From Acidobacteriota bacterium (GTDB lineage Bacteria > Acidobacteriota > Aminicenantia > Aminicenantales > Saccharicenantaceae), in the NCBI GenBank assembly GCA_003476685.1, contig DMVN01000060.1:1-29337 (forward strand): a stretch of 29,337 nt of DNA. Direction: 5' to 3'. The notes below the pieces were generated by a model. It made no database searches. It worked only from the letters and a program-made list of their open reading frames with translations, and was not told the origin of the DNA. Position 1 is the first letter of the stretch; each line of letters begins with the position of its first letter. The translations under genes and the position numbers were made by a program. This document shows, in pieces, positions 14,582 through 23,453 of the stretch.

Positions 14582-15358
14582 TCAGAGGCGGAACAGATAG
14601 CCCAGGGTAATTATCAATCCGCCAGAGCGGTTTTTGCCGGTTACTTCAGGATGGCTCTGGATGTTGGCCAGGCCATAATTGAACCGACCTCCGAGAAGTA
14701 CCTGACCCGAGCCGACCGGCACCTTCACTCCCAGCCCGCCGCACAGGCCATAATTCCAGCGGTTGATTTCCTGGCTGACATTGGTCTCGGCATCGAACGG
14801 GACCTGAAGGCTGGGGTCAAGGGGGATGGAGCCAGAGGAATCAAGGTAAATCAGGCTGGTGCCGCTGGTCACGGTCTTGGCCCTGACCCGGTAGCCGGCA
14901 TAGAGCCCGGCCTCGACAAAAAACTGCGGGGACTGACCGGTGACCAGTTCCATCATCACCGGAACTTCCAGATAATCCAGGATGGTTTCATTCTGGAAAT
15001 CAGCATAAAGGGTAACACCTGGAGGAACGGGCAGTCCTGAGAGCTGGTCAGGAGCCAGTGGTTGCAGCCCATTCCTCTGTCCGCCCTGGGAGGAATAGCT
15101 GAGCCCGGTTTTCAAGAAGGTCGAGGAGCTGAGCCTGAAGTCCAGACCGAGACCGAAATAAGGAGCTTTCCTCGAGGTATACCCCTGACTGAGCTCGTTG
15201 GTGCCGCCTTTTAAGCTCGGCAGGCTGAGACCGCCATGAAGGTTGAGCCAGACCTCCCCGGCCGTCAACAGGCTAAAACATGATAGGAAGACCATTAAGA
15301 CCAAGATTGATAATTTAAATAAGGGCCTGGTTTCCGGAAGAATCGATGATCTTTTCAT
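14582..15358 (-). CDS. Outer-membrane beta-barrel protein (PorT/OMP_b-brl type)
   Basis: The 258-residue protein has a hydrophobic signal segment (about 14-35, LFKLSILVLMVFLSCFSLLTAG). Alternating strands typical of 8- to 10-stranded barrels follow: GLGLDFRLSSSTFLKTGLSY, LEVPVMMELVTG, FFVEAGLYAGYRV, YGLCGGLGVKVPVG and VLLGGRFNYGLANIQ. It ends on a strand with a terminal aromatic and Leu (ITLGYLFRL), as barrel proteins do for recognition by BamA. The 'LEVPVMMEL' and 'AGLYAGY' pattern matches the PorT-like family, most of whose members have no known function. A strong Shine-Dalgarno (GGAAGGAGG) lies just before the ATG, with a promoter at 15389-15418 and a terminator at 14391-14413, so it is a single-gene unit. 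Confidence 0.85.
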   Translation of the reverse strand: MKRSSILPETRPLFKLSILVLMVFLSCFSLLTAGEVWLNLHGGLSLPSLKGGTNELSQGYTSRKAPYFGLGLDFRLSSSTFLKTGLSYSSQGGQRNGLQPLAPDQLSGLPVPPGVTLYADFQNETILDYLEVPVMMELVTGQSPQFFVEAGLYAGYRVRAKTVTSGTSLIYLDSSGSIPLDPSLQVPFDAETNVSQEINRWNYGLCGGLGVKVPVGSGQVLLGGRFNYGLANIQSHPEVTGKNRSGGLIITLGYLFRL

Positions 15359-15388
15359 TCCCTTCCTCCTTCCAGAAAATCGGCCATA

Positions 15389-15418
15389 ATTTTAATATTT
15401 TTTATTCGTTCGAATCAA
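15389..15418 (-). promoter_or_regulatory. Promoter of the outer-membrane barrel gene
   Basis: On the minus strand TTGATT (15413-15418), 18 bases, TAAAAT (15389-15394). The spacer holds an inverted repeat (ATTCG-TT-CGAAT, 15404-15415) that could bind a regulator. The predicted start is about 24 bases before the ATG, leaving room for the Shine-Dalgarno. Confidence 0.55.
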
Positions 15419-15650
15419 CATATTAATTCATATAAGTTAGGACCTGGTATCCGGGCTGAGGGTAATATCGGGAGGGTCAGGGCCGACAAAACTTATCTGG
15501 AAAGCGCCCTGCCAGAGCCGGGCAGAAGCTAAGTTTTGGGCTCAATAACACGCTTTCCTAAAAGACCATAAAGCTCCGATTTAACTCAAATATCAGCTTA
15601 GCTACTTCCGCCAGTGTTATTCTCCCGGAGCCGGGTTTCTGAATCTGGTT
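15419..15650. other. Gene-free gap between the barrel gene and the first VPS10 gene
   Basis: With the promoter and terminator at its ends, this forms a 393-base gap without a gene. I see only an 8-base inverted repeat (AATAACAC 15544-15551 / GTGTTATT 15614-15621) about 78 bases across, and a few short GC-rich stems. No open frame here has a plausible start signal or recognisable product. Confidence 0.6.
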
Positions 15651-15688
15651 TCCAGAAAAAGAAAAGGGGCGGCAGCCAGCCGCCCCTT
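15651..15688 (-). terminator. Rho-independent terminator after the 1088-residue VPS10 gene
   Basis: A 10-bp perfect stem (AAGGGGCGGC / GCCGCCCCTT, loop of five; 15664-15688) is followed on the minus strand by TTTCTTTTTCT. It lies 64 bases past the gene's stop. Confidence 0.92.
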
Positions 15689-15751
15689 GAGTCTAATTTC
15701 TCTATCCTGCTACGGGCTTCTGACCTGAATCCTTTTCTTTTCTGTTCCGCT

Positions 15752-18700
15752 TCAGTCCATTTTTATCGGCGGGTAGGTCATCAACAGGGTAAAACCGGTT
15801 TCCTGCAGCGACTTATTGAGTCCGGCTACATCCTTCTCGTAGAACTCATTAACCTGTCTGACAAAGTCCTCCAGCCTGGCTCTGGCCTTTTCATATTTAA
15901 CCTGGGCCGCCTGGGTCACCGGCTCATAACCGGCCGAAGTAAGGCCAGCAACAGCGCTGTTCACCTGAGACATCAACCCGGATGACCTGTCGGCGATTCC
16001 CTGCCGGGGAGGGGTTGGGTTTAGAGCTTCATTAAGGCCCATGAGCTTCTTTTCAACCTCATCCAGTTTTCTCATCACTTCCATCATTTTCTGGTTTCTC
16101 TGGCCCCGAGAGAATTCTCTTATGGTCTGCAACGCCCGCTGGGTTTGCTGCAGCCTCTGGCTCGCCAGCTGCAGGGTCCTGGACAGCTTCTGAGCTTCCT
16201 TAGCTTTCTCATAATTAGCTCTGAGAACGGACAGGTCGACTTTCAGCCTGGGGTCAGGCTTGACCTCAAAACTCTGGCTGACTTCCTGGTCTTCATACTT
16301 TATCTTGACCGTGTAAGTTCCAGGAAGAACGGTCAGGCCGCCCCTTCCGCCAAAGAATCCGGCTGCAGTCCGTCCAGAAGCCTGAGCCGACATCATTTCT
16401 CCGGGAGAAACCGGTTCCATTTCACGAAAATCCCAGTAGACCCGGTTGATACCCTTCTCTTCCGACCCGCTCATCTGGCGGATGGGACGTCCCTGGGCAT
16501 CAGTGATGGTGATCTGCACCCGTCCCCGACCCATCATCTGTCTCATCATGGCCGCCGCATCCATTCCGCTCCGCCCGGCGAACTGAGCCATTCTGGCCTG
16601 CATCTGAGTTATTTCCGGAGAAGGCGCTTCCTCCCCCTCCGTTTTCTTTTCTGAAGGTATCAGGTAATAAGTAATGGCCGCCCCGGCCGGCTTATTCTGG
16701 GCCAGGTATTCACCGTCTCCCGGGCTCATGTAGGACGACATCCGACCGGTCTGGAACTGAAAAGCTTCATTGACCCGGAACAGGTGGAGTTTCTTTTTCA
16801 TCACCCCGGCCGAGAGTTCTCTCAGCGGAGATATATCATCAACAACATAAATGGCCCGGCCGTGGGTAGCCACCAGCAGGTCATGCTCCCGCGGGTGCAC
16901 CGCGATATCATAGACCGGGCAGGTCGGAAAACCGTTGGTCCATTTGAACCAGTTCTGACCACCGTTCAGGCTGACGAACAGGCCGAACTCGGTGCCCAGG
17001 AAGAGCAGGTCCTTGTTGACCGGGTCCTCTTCAATAGCCATACAATAACCATCTATTTCTGGAGTCACCAGACTTTTCCAGGTCCGGCCGTAGTCTCTGG
17101 TTACGAAAACATAGGGAGTGAAATTGGACCGGCGGTGGTCGTCAAAAACCACGTAGGCGGTGCCAGCCTCGAACCGGCTGGGCTTGATATGCGGCACAGC
17201 AGCCCCGGCCGGCACCAGTGGCTTTTTGCCCGAGGTCAGGAACTTTGACACCAGCTCCCAGGTCTGGCCTCCGTTCCTGGTCAGCTGGATGTTTCCGTCA
17301 TCTGTGCCCACCCAGATAAGTCCCTCCTGGATCGGGCTGGGAGCAATGCTCAGGATAGTACAGTAATTTTCAGCATTGGTCACATCCAGGGTCAGGCCGC
17401 CGCTGTCGTATTGCTTCTGCTTTTCCGGGTCGTTGGTGGTCAGGTCGGGAGAGATGATTTCCCAGCTCCGACCCCTGTCCCGGCTGCGGTGGACAAACTG
17501 GCTGCCCAGGTAGATGGTGGCAGGGTTAAAGGGGTCAACCGCAAAACCGGCATTCCAGTTAAAACGGTGCTTGACCTCCGATTCCGTCGGCACAATATTA
17601 ACGGTGGTCCCGGTGTTGAGGTCGAAATAATAGAGGTTGCCTCCCTGGGACATACCGTAACCGCAACCCGGTCTTTCCGGGTCGGGCGCGGCATCAAAGC
17701 CGTCACCCCCGCCCACCGTCTTCCAGTGATAGGGAGCAATGGTTCTCTCATTCAGCACGTAGGCCGGTCCCACCCAGGTTCCATTATCCTGCAGCCCGCC
17801 GTAGACATAGTAAGGAATCTGCAGGTCGTAATTTAGGTGATAGAATTGACCCAGAGGCAGGTTCTCGACAAAACGCCAGCTCTGGCCGCGGTTGTGACTG
17901 ATGACCACACCGCCGTCATTGCCTACGTAGAGGGTCTCGCCGTCGGGGCTCAGCCACATAGCGTGAAAATCAGAGTGGGCCTGGTTAAAGGCCGTCAGCG
18001 CCCGGAAAGTCTTGCCGCCGTCCTCGCTCACCCGGAGCTGGGTCTGGAGCAGGTAGACGATATTCTCATTGGCCGGGTTGACAAAGACCCGGCTGTAATA
18101 GAAGGGACGATTGTGGACATCGGCTTCGTTGTTAACCAGAGTCCAGTTTTCTCCGCCATCGGTCGAACGGTAAAAGCCGTTCTTGCTGGCTTCCACCAGG
18201 GCATAGACAATGTTCGGGCGACCGGGAGCAAAAGCTACCCCGCACCGGCCGAGCTCCCCGGCCGGCAGACCGTTTTTCTCGGTCAGCCTGGTCCAGGTCT
18301 CGCCGCCGTCCCGGGTGACATAAAGGCCGCTGCCGGGGCCGCCAGAAACAAAGAACCAGGGATAACGGCGGTGTTCCCACATAGCCACTATGATGTGGTT
18401 AGGGTCAGCCGGGTCCAGGGCCAGGTCTGAAACTCCGGTCTTTTCGTTGACATAAAGAACCTTTTTCCAGGTTTTCCCCCCATCTGTAGTTTTGTAAACC
18501 CCTCTTTCTGGACTATCTCCCCAGGTCGCTCCCAGGGCTCCGACCAGAACCACTTCGGGGTTATCGGGATGGATTATGATATCAGCAATCTTTTCTGTCT
18601 TTTCCAGGCCCAGGAACTGCCAGGTCTGGCCGCCATCCAGGGACCGATAAACTCCCCGGCCGACGCTGACTGAATTCCTGGGAGCGGCCTCACCGGTTCC

Positions 18701-19018
18701 CACCCAGACAATGTTGGGATTTTTCTGGTAAACAGCAATGGCTCCGACCGAAGCCACCGGCTGATTATCAAAAACGGGCTTCCAGGTAAGGCCGCCGTCA
18801 ACCGACTTCCAGACTCCCCCGGCCGCTCCCCCGACATATATAACCCGGGGGTCAGAAGCCACGGCTTCAACGGCCCCGACCCGGCCGCTCATGTTGGCCG
18901 GGCCGATATTCCTGGGTTTCAGGCCAGAAAGCAGCTCGGAGATATTCTGAGCCTGAACCGGGACCAGGCCAATGAGCAGGAGAATTACCGCCAACCAGAT
19001 TACGGGTTTGAATTTCAT
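15752..19018 (-). CDS. Secreted VPS10/sortilin-type beta-propeller protein with C-terminal extension
   Basis: The 1088-residue exported protein has a signal peptide (about 1-23, ending PVQAQ). Residues 30-750 are a large propeller built from repeats that carry Asp-box motifs: SVDGGLTW, SLDGGQTW, TTDGGKTW, TRDGGETW, STDGGENW, SHNRGQSW, SRDRGRSW, TRNGGQTW, TRDYGRTW and SLNGGQNW. Such proteins are annotated as VPS10/sortilin-like or BNR 'glycosyl hydrolase', but a catalytic role is not shown by the sequence. After the propeller come a Met-rich stretch (about 803-832), a FlgD/Ig-like domain (about 835-922; GINRVYWDFRE, LPGTYTVKIKYEDQ) and a long helical tail (about 930-1080). A strong Shine-Dalgarno (AGGAGG) fixes the start. 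A shorter paralog lies at 23454-25832. Confidence 0.88.
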   Translation of the reverse strand: MKFKPVIWLAVILLLIGLVPVQAQNISELLSGLKPRNIGPANMSGRVGAVEAVASDPRVIYVGGAAGGVWKSVDGGLTWKPVFDNQPVASVGAIAVYQKNPNIVWVGTGEAAPRNSVSVGRGVYRSLDGGQTWQFLGLEKTEKIADIIIHPDNPEVVLVGALGATWGDSPERGVYKTTDGGKTWKKVLYVNEKTGVSDLALDPADPNHIIVAMWEHRRYPWFFVSGGPGSGLYVTRDGGETWTRLTEKNGLPAGELGRCGVAFAPGRPNIVYALVEASKNGFYRSTDGGENWTLVNNEADVHNRPFYYSRVFVNPANENIVYLLQTQLRVSEDGGKTFRALTAFNQAHSDFHAMWLSPDGETLYVGNDGGVVISHNRGQSWRFVENLPLGQFYHLNYDLQIPYYVYGGLQDNGTWVGPAYVLNERTIAPYHWKTVGGGDGFDAAPDPERPGCGYGMSQGGNLYYFDLNTGTTVNIVPTESEVKHRFNWNAGFAVDPFNPATIYLGSQFVHRSRDRGRSWEIISPDLTTNDPEKQKQYDSGGLTLDVTNAENYCTILSIAPSPIQEGLIWVGTDDGNIQLTRNGGQTWELVSKFLTSGKKPLVPAGAAVPHIKPSRFEAGTAYVVFDDHRRSNFTPYVFVTRDYGRTWKSLVTPEIDGYCMAIEEDPVNKDLLFLGTEFGLFVSLNGGQNWFKWTNGFPTCPVYDIAVHPREHDLLVATHGRAIYVVDDISPLRELSAGVMKKKLHLFRVNEAFQFQTGRMSSYMSPGDGEYLAQNKPAGAAITYYLIPSEKKTEGEEAPSPEITQMQARMAQFAGRSGMDAAAMMRQMMGRGRVQITITDAQGRPIRQMSGSEEKGINRVYWDFREMEPVSPGEMMSAQASGRTAAGFFGGRGGLTVLPGTYTVKIKYEDQEVSQSFEVKPDPRLKVDLSVLRANYEKAKEAQKLSRTLQLASQRLQQTQRALQTIREFSRGQRNQKMMEVMRKLDEVEKKLMGLNEALNPTPPRQGIADRSSGLMSQVNSAVAGLTSAGYEPVTQAAQVKYEKARARLEDFVRQVNEFYEKDVAGLNKSLQETGFTLLMTYPPIKMD

Positions 19019-19257
19019 CAGACCTCCTTTCTCATGGCAGAATAATACTTTATTTTTGACGTAAAAGCCTCACCAATCTTCCGGCCCATTAGATACGCCG
19101 GAGACCGGAGGAGGCTGTTGGCTTTTGCTTAGATTCACAAGACCTGAATACCATAAAAAGCCCCGGGAGGAAAGACTAAAACCGGCTTAGCTCGAGTTAA
19201 AGTTTCCAGAGACCGGAGCCATCCTCAACTTGGCCGCTCCAGGAACATATGGAATCT

Positions 19258-19286
19258 TTGCTGTTCTGCCGGATATCGGTTATAAT
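19258..19286 (+). promoter_or_regulatory. Promoter of the flavodoxin gene
   Basis: TTGCTG (19258-19263), 17 bases, perfect TATAAT (19281-19286). It lies inside the longer open frame that begins at 19249, so the start codon must be the later ATG 19315, which has a strong Shine-Dalgarno (AGGAGGAAGG). Confidence 0.6.
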
Positions 19287-19314
19287 CATAACTGCCAGTC
19301 AGGAGGAAGGCCAG

Positions 19315-19791
19315 ATGTCAAAACACCTCATCGTTTATACCACCAAATATGGAACGACTGAAAAGGCTGCCGGTATCATTAAAGATAATCTGCCCGGGGC
19401 CATTACCTGCAACCTGAAAAAAGAAAAGTGCCCGGAGCTGGAAAATTTTGACTGGATCATAATAGGCGGTTCCATCTACGCCGGCCGGATCCAGAAAGAA
19501 CTCAAAAAATTCTGCCGACAAAATCTCTCCCGCCTGCTGCCGAAAAACCTGGGTCTATTCATTTGCTGCATGTACGACGGAGAAAAGGCAGAAAAACAGT
19601 TCCTGGAAGCCTTTCCAGAAGAATTGAGGCGGGCCGCCAGGGTCAGGGCTATCTTCGGCGGCGAGCTATCGCTTGATAAGATAAACTTCCTGGAAAAATT
19701 CGTCATCAAGAAATTCATCGGAGTCAAGGAATCGGTCTCCCGTTTCCAGCCGCAGGCCATAGCCGAGTTCGCCAGGAAATTAGGAGAATGA
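19315..19791 (+). CDS. Flavodoxin-domain protein (Flavodoxin_5 / HemG-like)
   Basis: The 158-residue FMN-binding protein belongs to the group that includes menaquinone-dependent protoporphyrinogen oxidase (HemG) and small flavodoxins. The phosphate-binding loop is TTKYGTTEKAA (about 8-18), followed by the flavin-contact stretch GGSIYAGRIQKELKKFC (about 53-69) and LGLFICCMYDGE (about 81-92). The C-terminal part (IKKFIGVKESVSRF) resembles the HemG-type end. HemG activity would need a quinone, and no heme genes are nearby, so an electron-transfer or oxidoreductase role is as far as the sequence goes. The start at 19315 is chosen over 19249 because the promoter lies between them and AGGAGG precedes it. 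It stands alone between two secreted-protein genes. Confidence 0.88.
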   Translation: MSKHLIVYTTKYGTTEKAAGIIKDNLPGAITCNLKKEKCPELENFDWIIIGGSIYAGRIQKELKKFCRQNLSRLLPKNLGLFICCMYDGEKAEKQFLEAFPEELRRAARVRAIFGGELSLDKINFLEKFVIKKFIGVKESVSRFQPQAIAEFARKLGE

Positions 19792-19910
19792 CCGGGCTTC
19801 AAACCTGAAGCTGGAAGCCGCGCCCAGATGACCTCCACAGAGCGGCCCAAGCGGCCCTTCAACCATCAAAGCGATCTCTGATTTCTAACGACCATCTCAT
19901 TTTAATATTT

Positions 19911-19970
19911 TATAATTTTTAAATTTCTGGAATAATAAGCGAGTGGTCCCGGCCGAAAAAAGGCGGCCGG
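19911..19970 (+). promoter_or_regulatory. AT-rich -10 box and leader hairpin before the GH-like gene
   Basis: A perfect TATAAT (19911-19916) sits in an AT-rich tract but lacks a good -35. Downstream is a stem-loop (CCGGCC / GGCCGG, 19949-19970, loop of 10) that would be in the 5' leader, about 40 bases before the ATG. No U tract follows it on either strand, so it is not a terminator. Confidence 0.35.
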
Positions 19971-20008
19971 TCCGAAAAAATTCCCATCAAGGACAAGGTC
20001 TTTGAACC

Positions 20009-23000
20009 ATGGCCAACCAGCAATCGACTAACCCCAAAAGAGGTCTGATGGTTTTGCCGGCCGGAGCCGGCAGCCAGAAAGCAAGAAAGAGGCCTTTTCG
20101 GAAGTTATTTTTTATAATTCTGGCACCAGCTCTGCTGACCTTGGGACTGGTCAGCCTGTCCCCCGGACAGTCTCCAGAAAAATCCGGGCCAGCCCTCGGT
20201 AATATCCCCTACCAGCTGGCGTCCTGGGATCCTGATAGCGGCCAGGGCAACCACCGGGCTGTGGTTAAGGTGGCCAACAAAGCTGACGCCGTTTATGTCC
20301 GCCTCCCCTGGCGCCGGCCAGACCCGGAACCAGAAAAGAAGCGAGTTCTGGTGCTGGCTCCCTCCGGCCAGGAAATAAAAAATGTCTTCCCGGTGGCGGT
20401 TAATAATGACTATGGCGATTTTGTCTTCCAGGCGACCGAAGCCCCGGGCGATTATTATTTCTATTACCTTCCCTATAAAATTGAAGGCCGGAATTACCCC
20501 AAAGTCACTTATCTGCCGGCTGAGTACCAGGCTGAAACCGGCTGGCTGCTGCGCAATGGCCTGAGACAGGATTGGCTGGCCCGCTTCAACCCCGGGAATT
20601 TTCCCCGGGCCGAGGTCCTGGTCTTTGAAGTCGTCGACGAATTCAGCAGTTTTTACCCGATGGAAATCATCGCCACCGAAGCTGAGGTCCGGCAGCTCCT
20701 GGAAAAATTTGGCCATCAGCCTTACCTGGTTTTTCCGGAAGACCGCCGCTTCCCGGTCCGGATGGCGGAATTTCTCCCGGCCCGATGGGTAGAAATTGGC
20801 CCGCGGGATTCGTTTGAAGGTCAGGCCGACCGGGGCGAATACTATGTTTTCCAGCTTGGACTTTTCGCTCATAAGGAAAAACTGGACAAAATCGGGGTCA
20901 GGTTTTCCGACCTGAAGCTAACCAACTCGGCCGTGGTCATTCCCGCGGCCGGGGCCAGCTGTTTGAACACGGGAGGTACTGGCTGGGACGGCCGGGAGTT
21001 CGAAAAAGAAATCAAACTGGAAAAAGGCCGGGTTCAACCCTTATGGTGCGGCTGGCAGATACCGGAAGAAGCGGTAGCCGGCGACTATACCGGGCAGGTA
21101 GAAATCCTGAGCGCCAGCGCAGCGCCCCGGACGATAAACCTCAAAATCAGGGTCAGCGACCGAGTCCGACCGGAGTCTGGCGATTCGGAGCTATGGCGAC
21201 TGAGCCGACTGCGCTGGTTGAATTCTCTGCTGGCGGTTGACTGGGAGGTGGTCCCGCCTTTTACTCCCCTCGAGGTCAGAGGCCGAACCATCGCCTGCCT
21301 TGGCCGGAAAATCAGCCTGTCAAAACACGGCCTGCCAGAAGACATCCGGAGCTTCTTCAACCCCGAAGTTACGGCTGTAGGTCCCAGCTCCGTCGGCCTG
21401 CTGGACAGCCCGTTTGAGTTTGCGGTCCGCAACTATGCCGGTCTTTACCAGGAATTAAAAAACCGGTCTTTTGCCTTCACCCGGATCACCCCGGGAGAGG
21501 TCTGCTGGAAGGCGGAGAACGAAATCCCGGGCCTGCATCTGCTGCTGGAAGTCAACGGGCGGATGGAGTTTGACGGCTTCGTCGAATTCAGGCTCAAGCT
21601 CAAGGCGGTTGAAGAAGCGGAGGTTGATGACATCCGCCTGACTTTTGCCCTCAAAGAAGAAGTGGCCCGTTACATGATGGGCCTGGGCTTTAAGGGCGGG
21701 CGGAGGCCGCAGAGTTTTTCCTGGTCCTGGGACCGGGAGAAAAACCAGGATGCCCTGTGGCTGGGAACGGTCAACGCCGGTTTGCAGATTCAACTCCGGG
21801 CCGAAAACTACTCCAGGCCGCTCAACACCAATTTTTATACCCTGAAGCCGCTGAACCTCCCGCCCTCCTGGTGGAACGAGGGGCGGGGTTGGGTTTCAGT
21901 CAAAGAAGAACTGAAAAAAAATAAGAAGCAAAAACGCCTGCTGTTCACCGCGGCTGGAGGCCCGCGCAAAATCAGAGCGGGTGAGGAATTGCATTTCGAT
22001 TTCAACCTGCTGCTGACTCCATTCAAGCCGACCAACCCCGGAAAACATTTTTCCGAGCGGTATTACCATGCCTATAAACCGCTGGAGGAGATTGCCGCCA
22101 GCGGGGCCAATGTCATCAACGTTCACCACGCCACCGACATCAACCCCTACATTAACTATCCTTTTCTGCAGCCGGAAAAAATGAAAGCTTACATCGACCA
22201 AGCTCACCAGCGGGGCCTCAAGGTCAAGATTTATTACACCATAAGAGAGCTCAGCAACCGGGCGGCCGAGCTGTTCGTGCTGAAGAGCCTAGGAAACGAA
22301 ATCTTTACCGATGGTCCTGGGGGTGGTTACTCCTGGCTGCAGGAACACCTGCGTTCCAATTACATTGCCGGCTGGTTTGTGCCCGAGCTGAAGGATGCCG
22401 CGGTCATAAACAGTGGTATGTCGCGCTGGCATAATTATTACATTGAAGGTCTGGCCTGGCTCTGCCGCCACGTTGGCCTGGACGGCCTGTACCTAGACGA
22501 CGTGGCCTTTGACCGGGTGACCATGAAACGAGCCCGGAAAGTTCTGGAAAAGTACCGCCCGGGTTCTTTGATTGACCTGCACTCGGCCAACCAGTACAAC
22601 CCGCGGGATGGCTTTGCCTCGAGCGCCAACCTTTATCTGGAGCATTTTCCATACATCGACCGTCTGTGGTTTGGAGAATATTTTGATTACAACAGCCCGC
22701 CCGATTACTGGCTGGTGGAAATGTCCGGTATCCCCTTCGGGCTGATGGGTGAAATGCTGGAAAAAGGGGGCAACCCCTGGCGCGGGATGGTTTTTGGCAT
22801 GACCGCCCGGCTGCCCTGGTCCGGCGACCCCAGGCCGCTCTGGAAGGTCTGGGATGAGTTCGGGATATCCGGAGCCCGAATGATTGGCTTCTGGTCGCCC
22901 TCCTGCCCGGTAAAAACCGGCCGCGATGATATCCTGACCACGGTCTACCTCCGGAAAGACAGGGCCCTGGTAGCCCTGGCCAGCTGGGCCGGTGAGCCGG

Positions 23001-23170
23001 TAGACTGCCGGCTGAATATAGACTGGAAAAAACTGGGGATTGACCCGAAAAAAGCCGTCCTCGAAGCCCCGGCCATTGAGAATTTCCAGCCGGCCCGGGA
23101 ATTCCAGCCGGGAGAACCGCTGCCGGTAGAACCGGGTCGAGGCTGGCTGCTGATTATTAAGAGCCGTTAG
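20009..23170 (+). CDS. Secreted GH123-like (DUF6067-type) glycoside hydrolase
   Basis: The 1053-residue protein has a basic N-terminus and one hydrophobic signal or anchor segment (about 32-52). Residues 70-380 are beta-rich, as in the N-terminal domains of GH123-like enzymes. A beta-sandwich region and a TIM-barrel-like catalytic region follow (about 680-960; INVHHATDINPYINYP, GLKVKIYYTI, DGLYLDDVAFDR near 826-837, SLIDLHSANQ, LWFGEYFDY). The Asp pair in LYLDD is the likely catalytic region, by analogy with GH-D and GH123 barrels. A beta-sandwich end (about 965-1050) closes the protein. Families with this look cut beta-GalNAc or alpha-galactosyl bonds, but the substrate is not determinable. 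ATG 20048 with AGAGG before it is an alternative start that keeps the signal segment. Confidence 0.65.
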   Translation: MANQQSTNPKRGLMVLPAGAGSQKARKRPFRKLFFIILAPALLTLGLVSLSPGQSPEKSGPALGNIPYQLASWDPDSGQGNHRAVVKVANKADAVYVRLPWRRPDPEPEKKRVLVLAPSGQEIKNVFPVAVNNDYGDFVFQATEAPGDYYFYYLPYKIEGRNYPKVTYLPAEYQAETGWLLRNGLRQDWLARFNPGNFPRAEVLVFEVVDEFSSFYPMEIIATEAEVRQLLEKFGHQPYLVFPEDRRFPVRMAEFLPARWVEIGPRDSFEGQADRGEYYVFQLGLFAHKEKLDKIGVRFSDLKLTNSAVVIPAAGASCLNTGGTGWDGREFEKEIKLEKGRVQPLWCGWQIPEEAVAGDYTGQVEILSASAAPRTINLKIRVSDRVRPESGDSELWRLSRLRWLNSLLAVDWEVVPPFTPLEVRGRTIACLGRKISLSKHGLPEDIRSFFNPEVTAVGPSSVGLLDSPFEFAVRNYAGLYQELKNRSFAFTRITPGEVCWKAENEIPGLHLLLEVNGRMEFDGFVEFRLKLKAVEEAEVDDIRLTFALKEEVARYMMGLGFKGGRRPQSFSWSWDREKNQDALWLGTVNAGLQIQLRAENYSRPLNTNFYTLKPLNLPPSWWNEGRGWVSVKEELKKNKKQKRLLFTAAGGPRKIRAGEELHFDFNLLLTPFKPTNPGKHFSERYYHAYKPLEEIAASGANVINVHHATDINPYINYPFLQPEKMKAYIDQAHQRGLKVKIYYTIRELSNRAAELFVLKSLGNEIFTDGPGGGYSWLQEHLRSNYIAGWFVPELKDAAVINSGMSRWHNYYIEGLAWLCRHVGLDGLYLDDVAFDRVTMKRARKVLEKYRPGSLIDLHSANQYNPRDGFASSANLYLEHFPYIDRLWFGEYFDYNSPPDYWLVEMSGIPFGLMGEMLEKGGNPWRGMVFGMTARLPWSGDPRPLWKVWDEFGISGARMIGFWSPSCPVKTGRDDILTTVYLRKDRALVALASWAGEPVDCRLNIDWKKLGIDPKKAVLEAPAIENFQPAREFQPGEPLPVEPGRGWLLIIKSR

Positions 23171-23300
23171 GCCTCAGTCTGGTCCAGGCCGGGTGCCCTT
23201 CTTTTAGAAAAGAACCGCCCGCTACTACACTCATTGCTGGCCCAGCCACTCAATTATTAAATCTAAGTCAACAGGATTAATTTGCCCTGATAACTATTCA

Positions 23301-23359
23301 CCACGCCAGAAATGGCCAGCCGCACTGGCCGTGGTCCGGTGATGTCCGGGCCTCACCGG
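23301..23359. other. Structured intergenic stretch between the GH-like and second VPS10 genes
   Basis: Two adjacent inverted repeats: GGCCAG / CTGGCC (about 23314-23330), flanked by CCACG / CGTGG (23301-23305 / 23330-23334), and CCGGTGA / TCACCGG (23336-23342 / 23353-23359, loop of 10). No T tract follows. They lie upstream of the second VPS10 gene's -35 box, so they may end the GH transcript or bind a protein. Confidence 0.4.
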
Positions 23360-23381
23360 AGCAAAAAGTCAATTTATTCTC

Positions 23382-23411
23382 TTGACAGACAGCCTCGAAA
23401 AAATTTAGCTT
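23382..23411 (+). promoter_or_regulatory. Candidate promoter of the second VPS10 gene
   Basis: A perfect TTGACA (23382-23387) with a poor -10 (TAGCTT, 23406-23411, 18-base spacing). The weak -10 could mean dependence on an activator or another sigma factor. The Shine-Dalgarno before ATG 23454 is strong (AGGAGGG). Confidence 0.4.
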
Positions 23412-23453
23412 AATCCCGATGTCTCGTTTGAAAACCTTACTCCAGGAGGGATC

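Noticed and set aside
15544..15621. 8-base inverted repeat about 78 bases across, as a possible MITE
   Set aside because: The arms are too short, no target-site duplication is seen and no second copy is visible in the window.
16145..18430. Several long plus-strand frames opposite the long VPS10 gene
   Set aside because: They are shadows of a GC-rich coding strand; none has a Shine-Dalgarno or known motif.
19249..19314. N-terminal extension of the flavodoxin gene
   Set aside because: A promoter with perfect TATAAT lies inside it, and AGGAGG precedes ATG 19315, which starts the standard flavodoxin fold.
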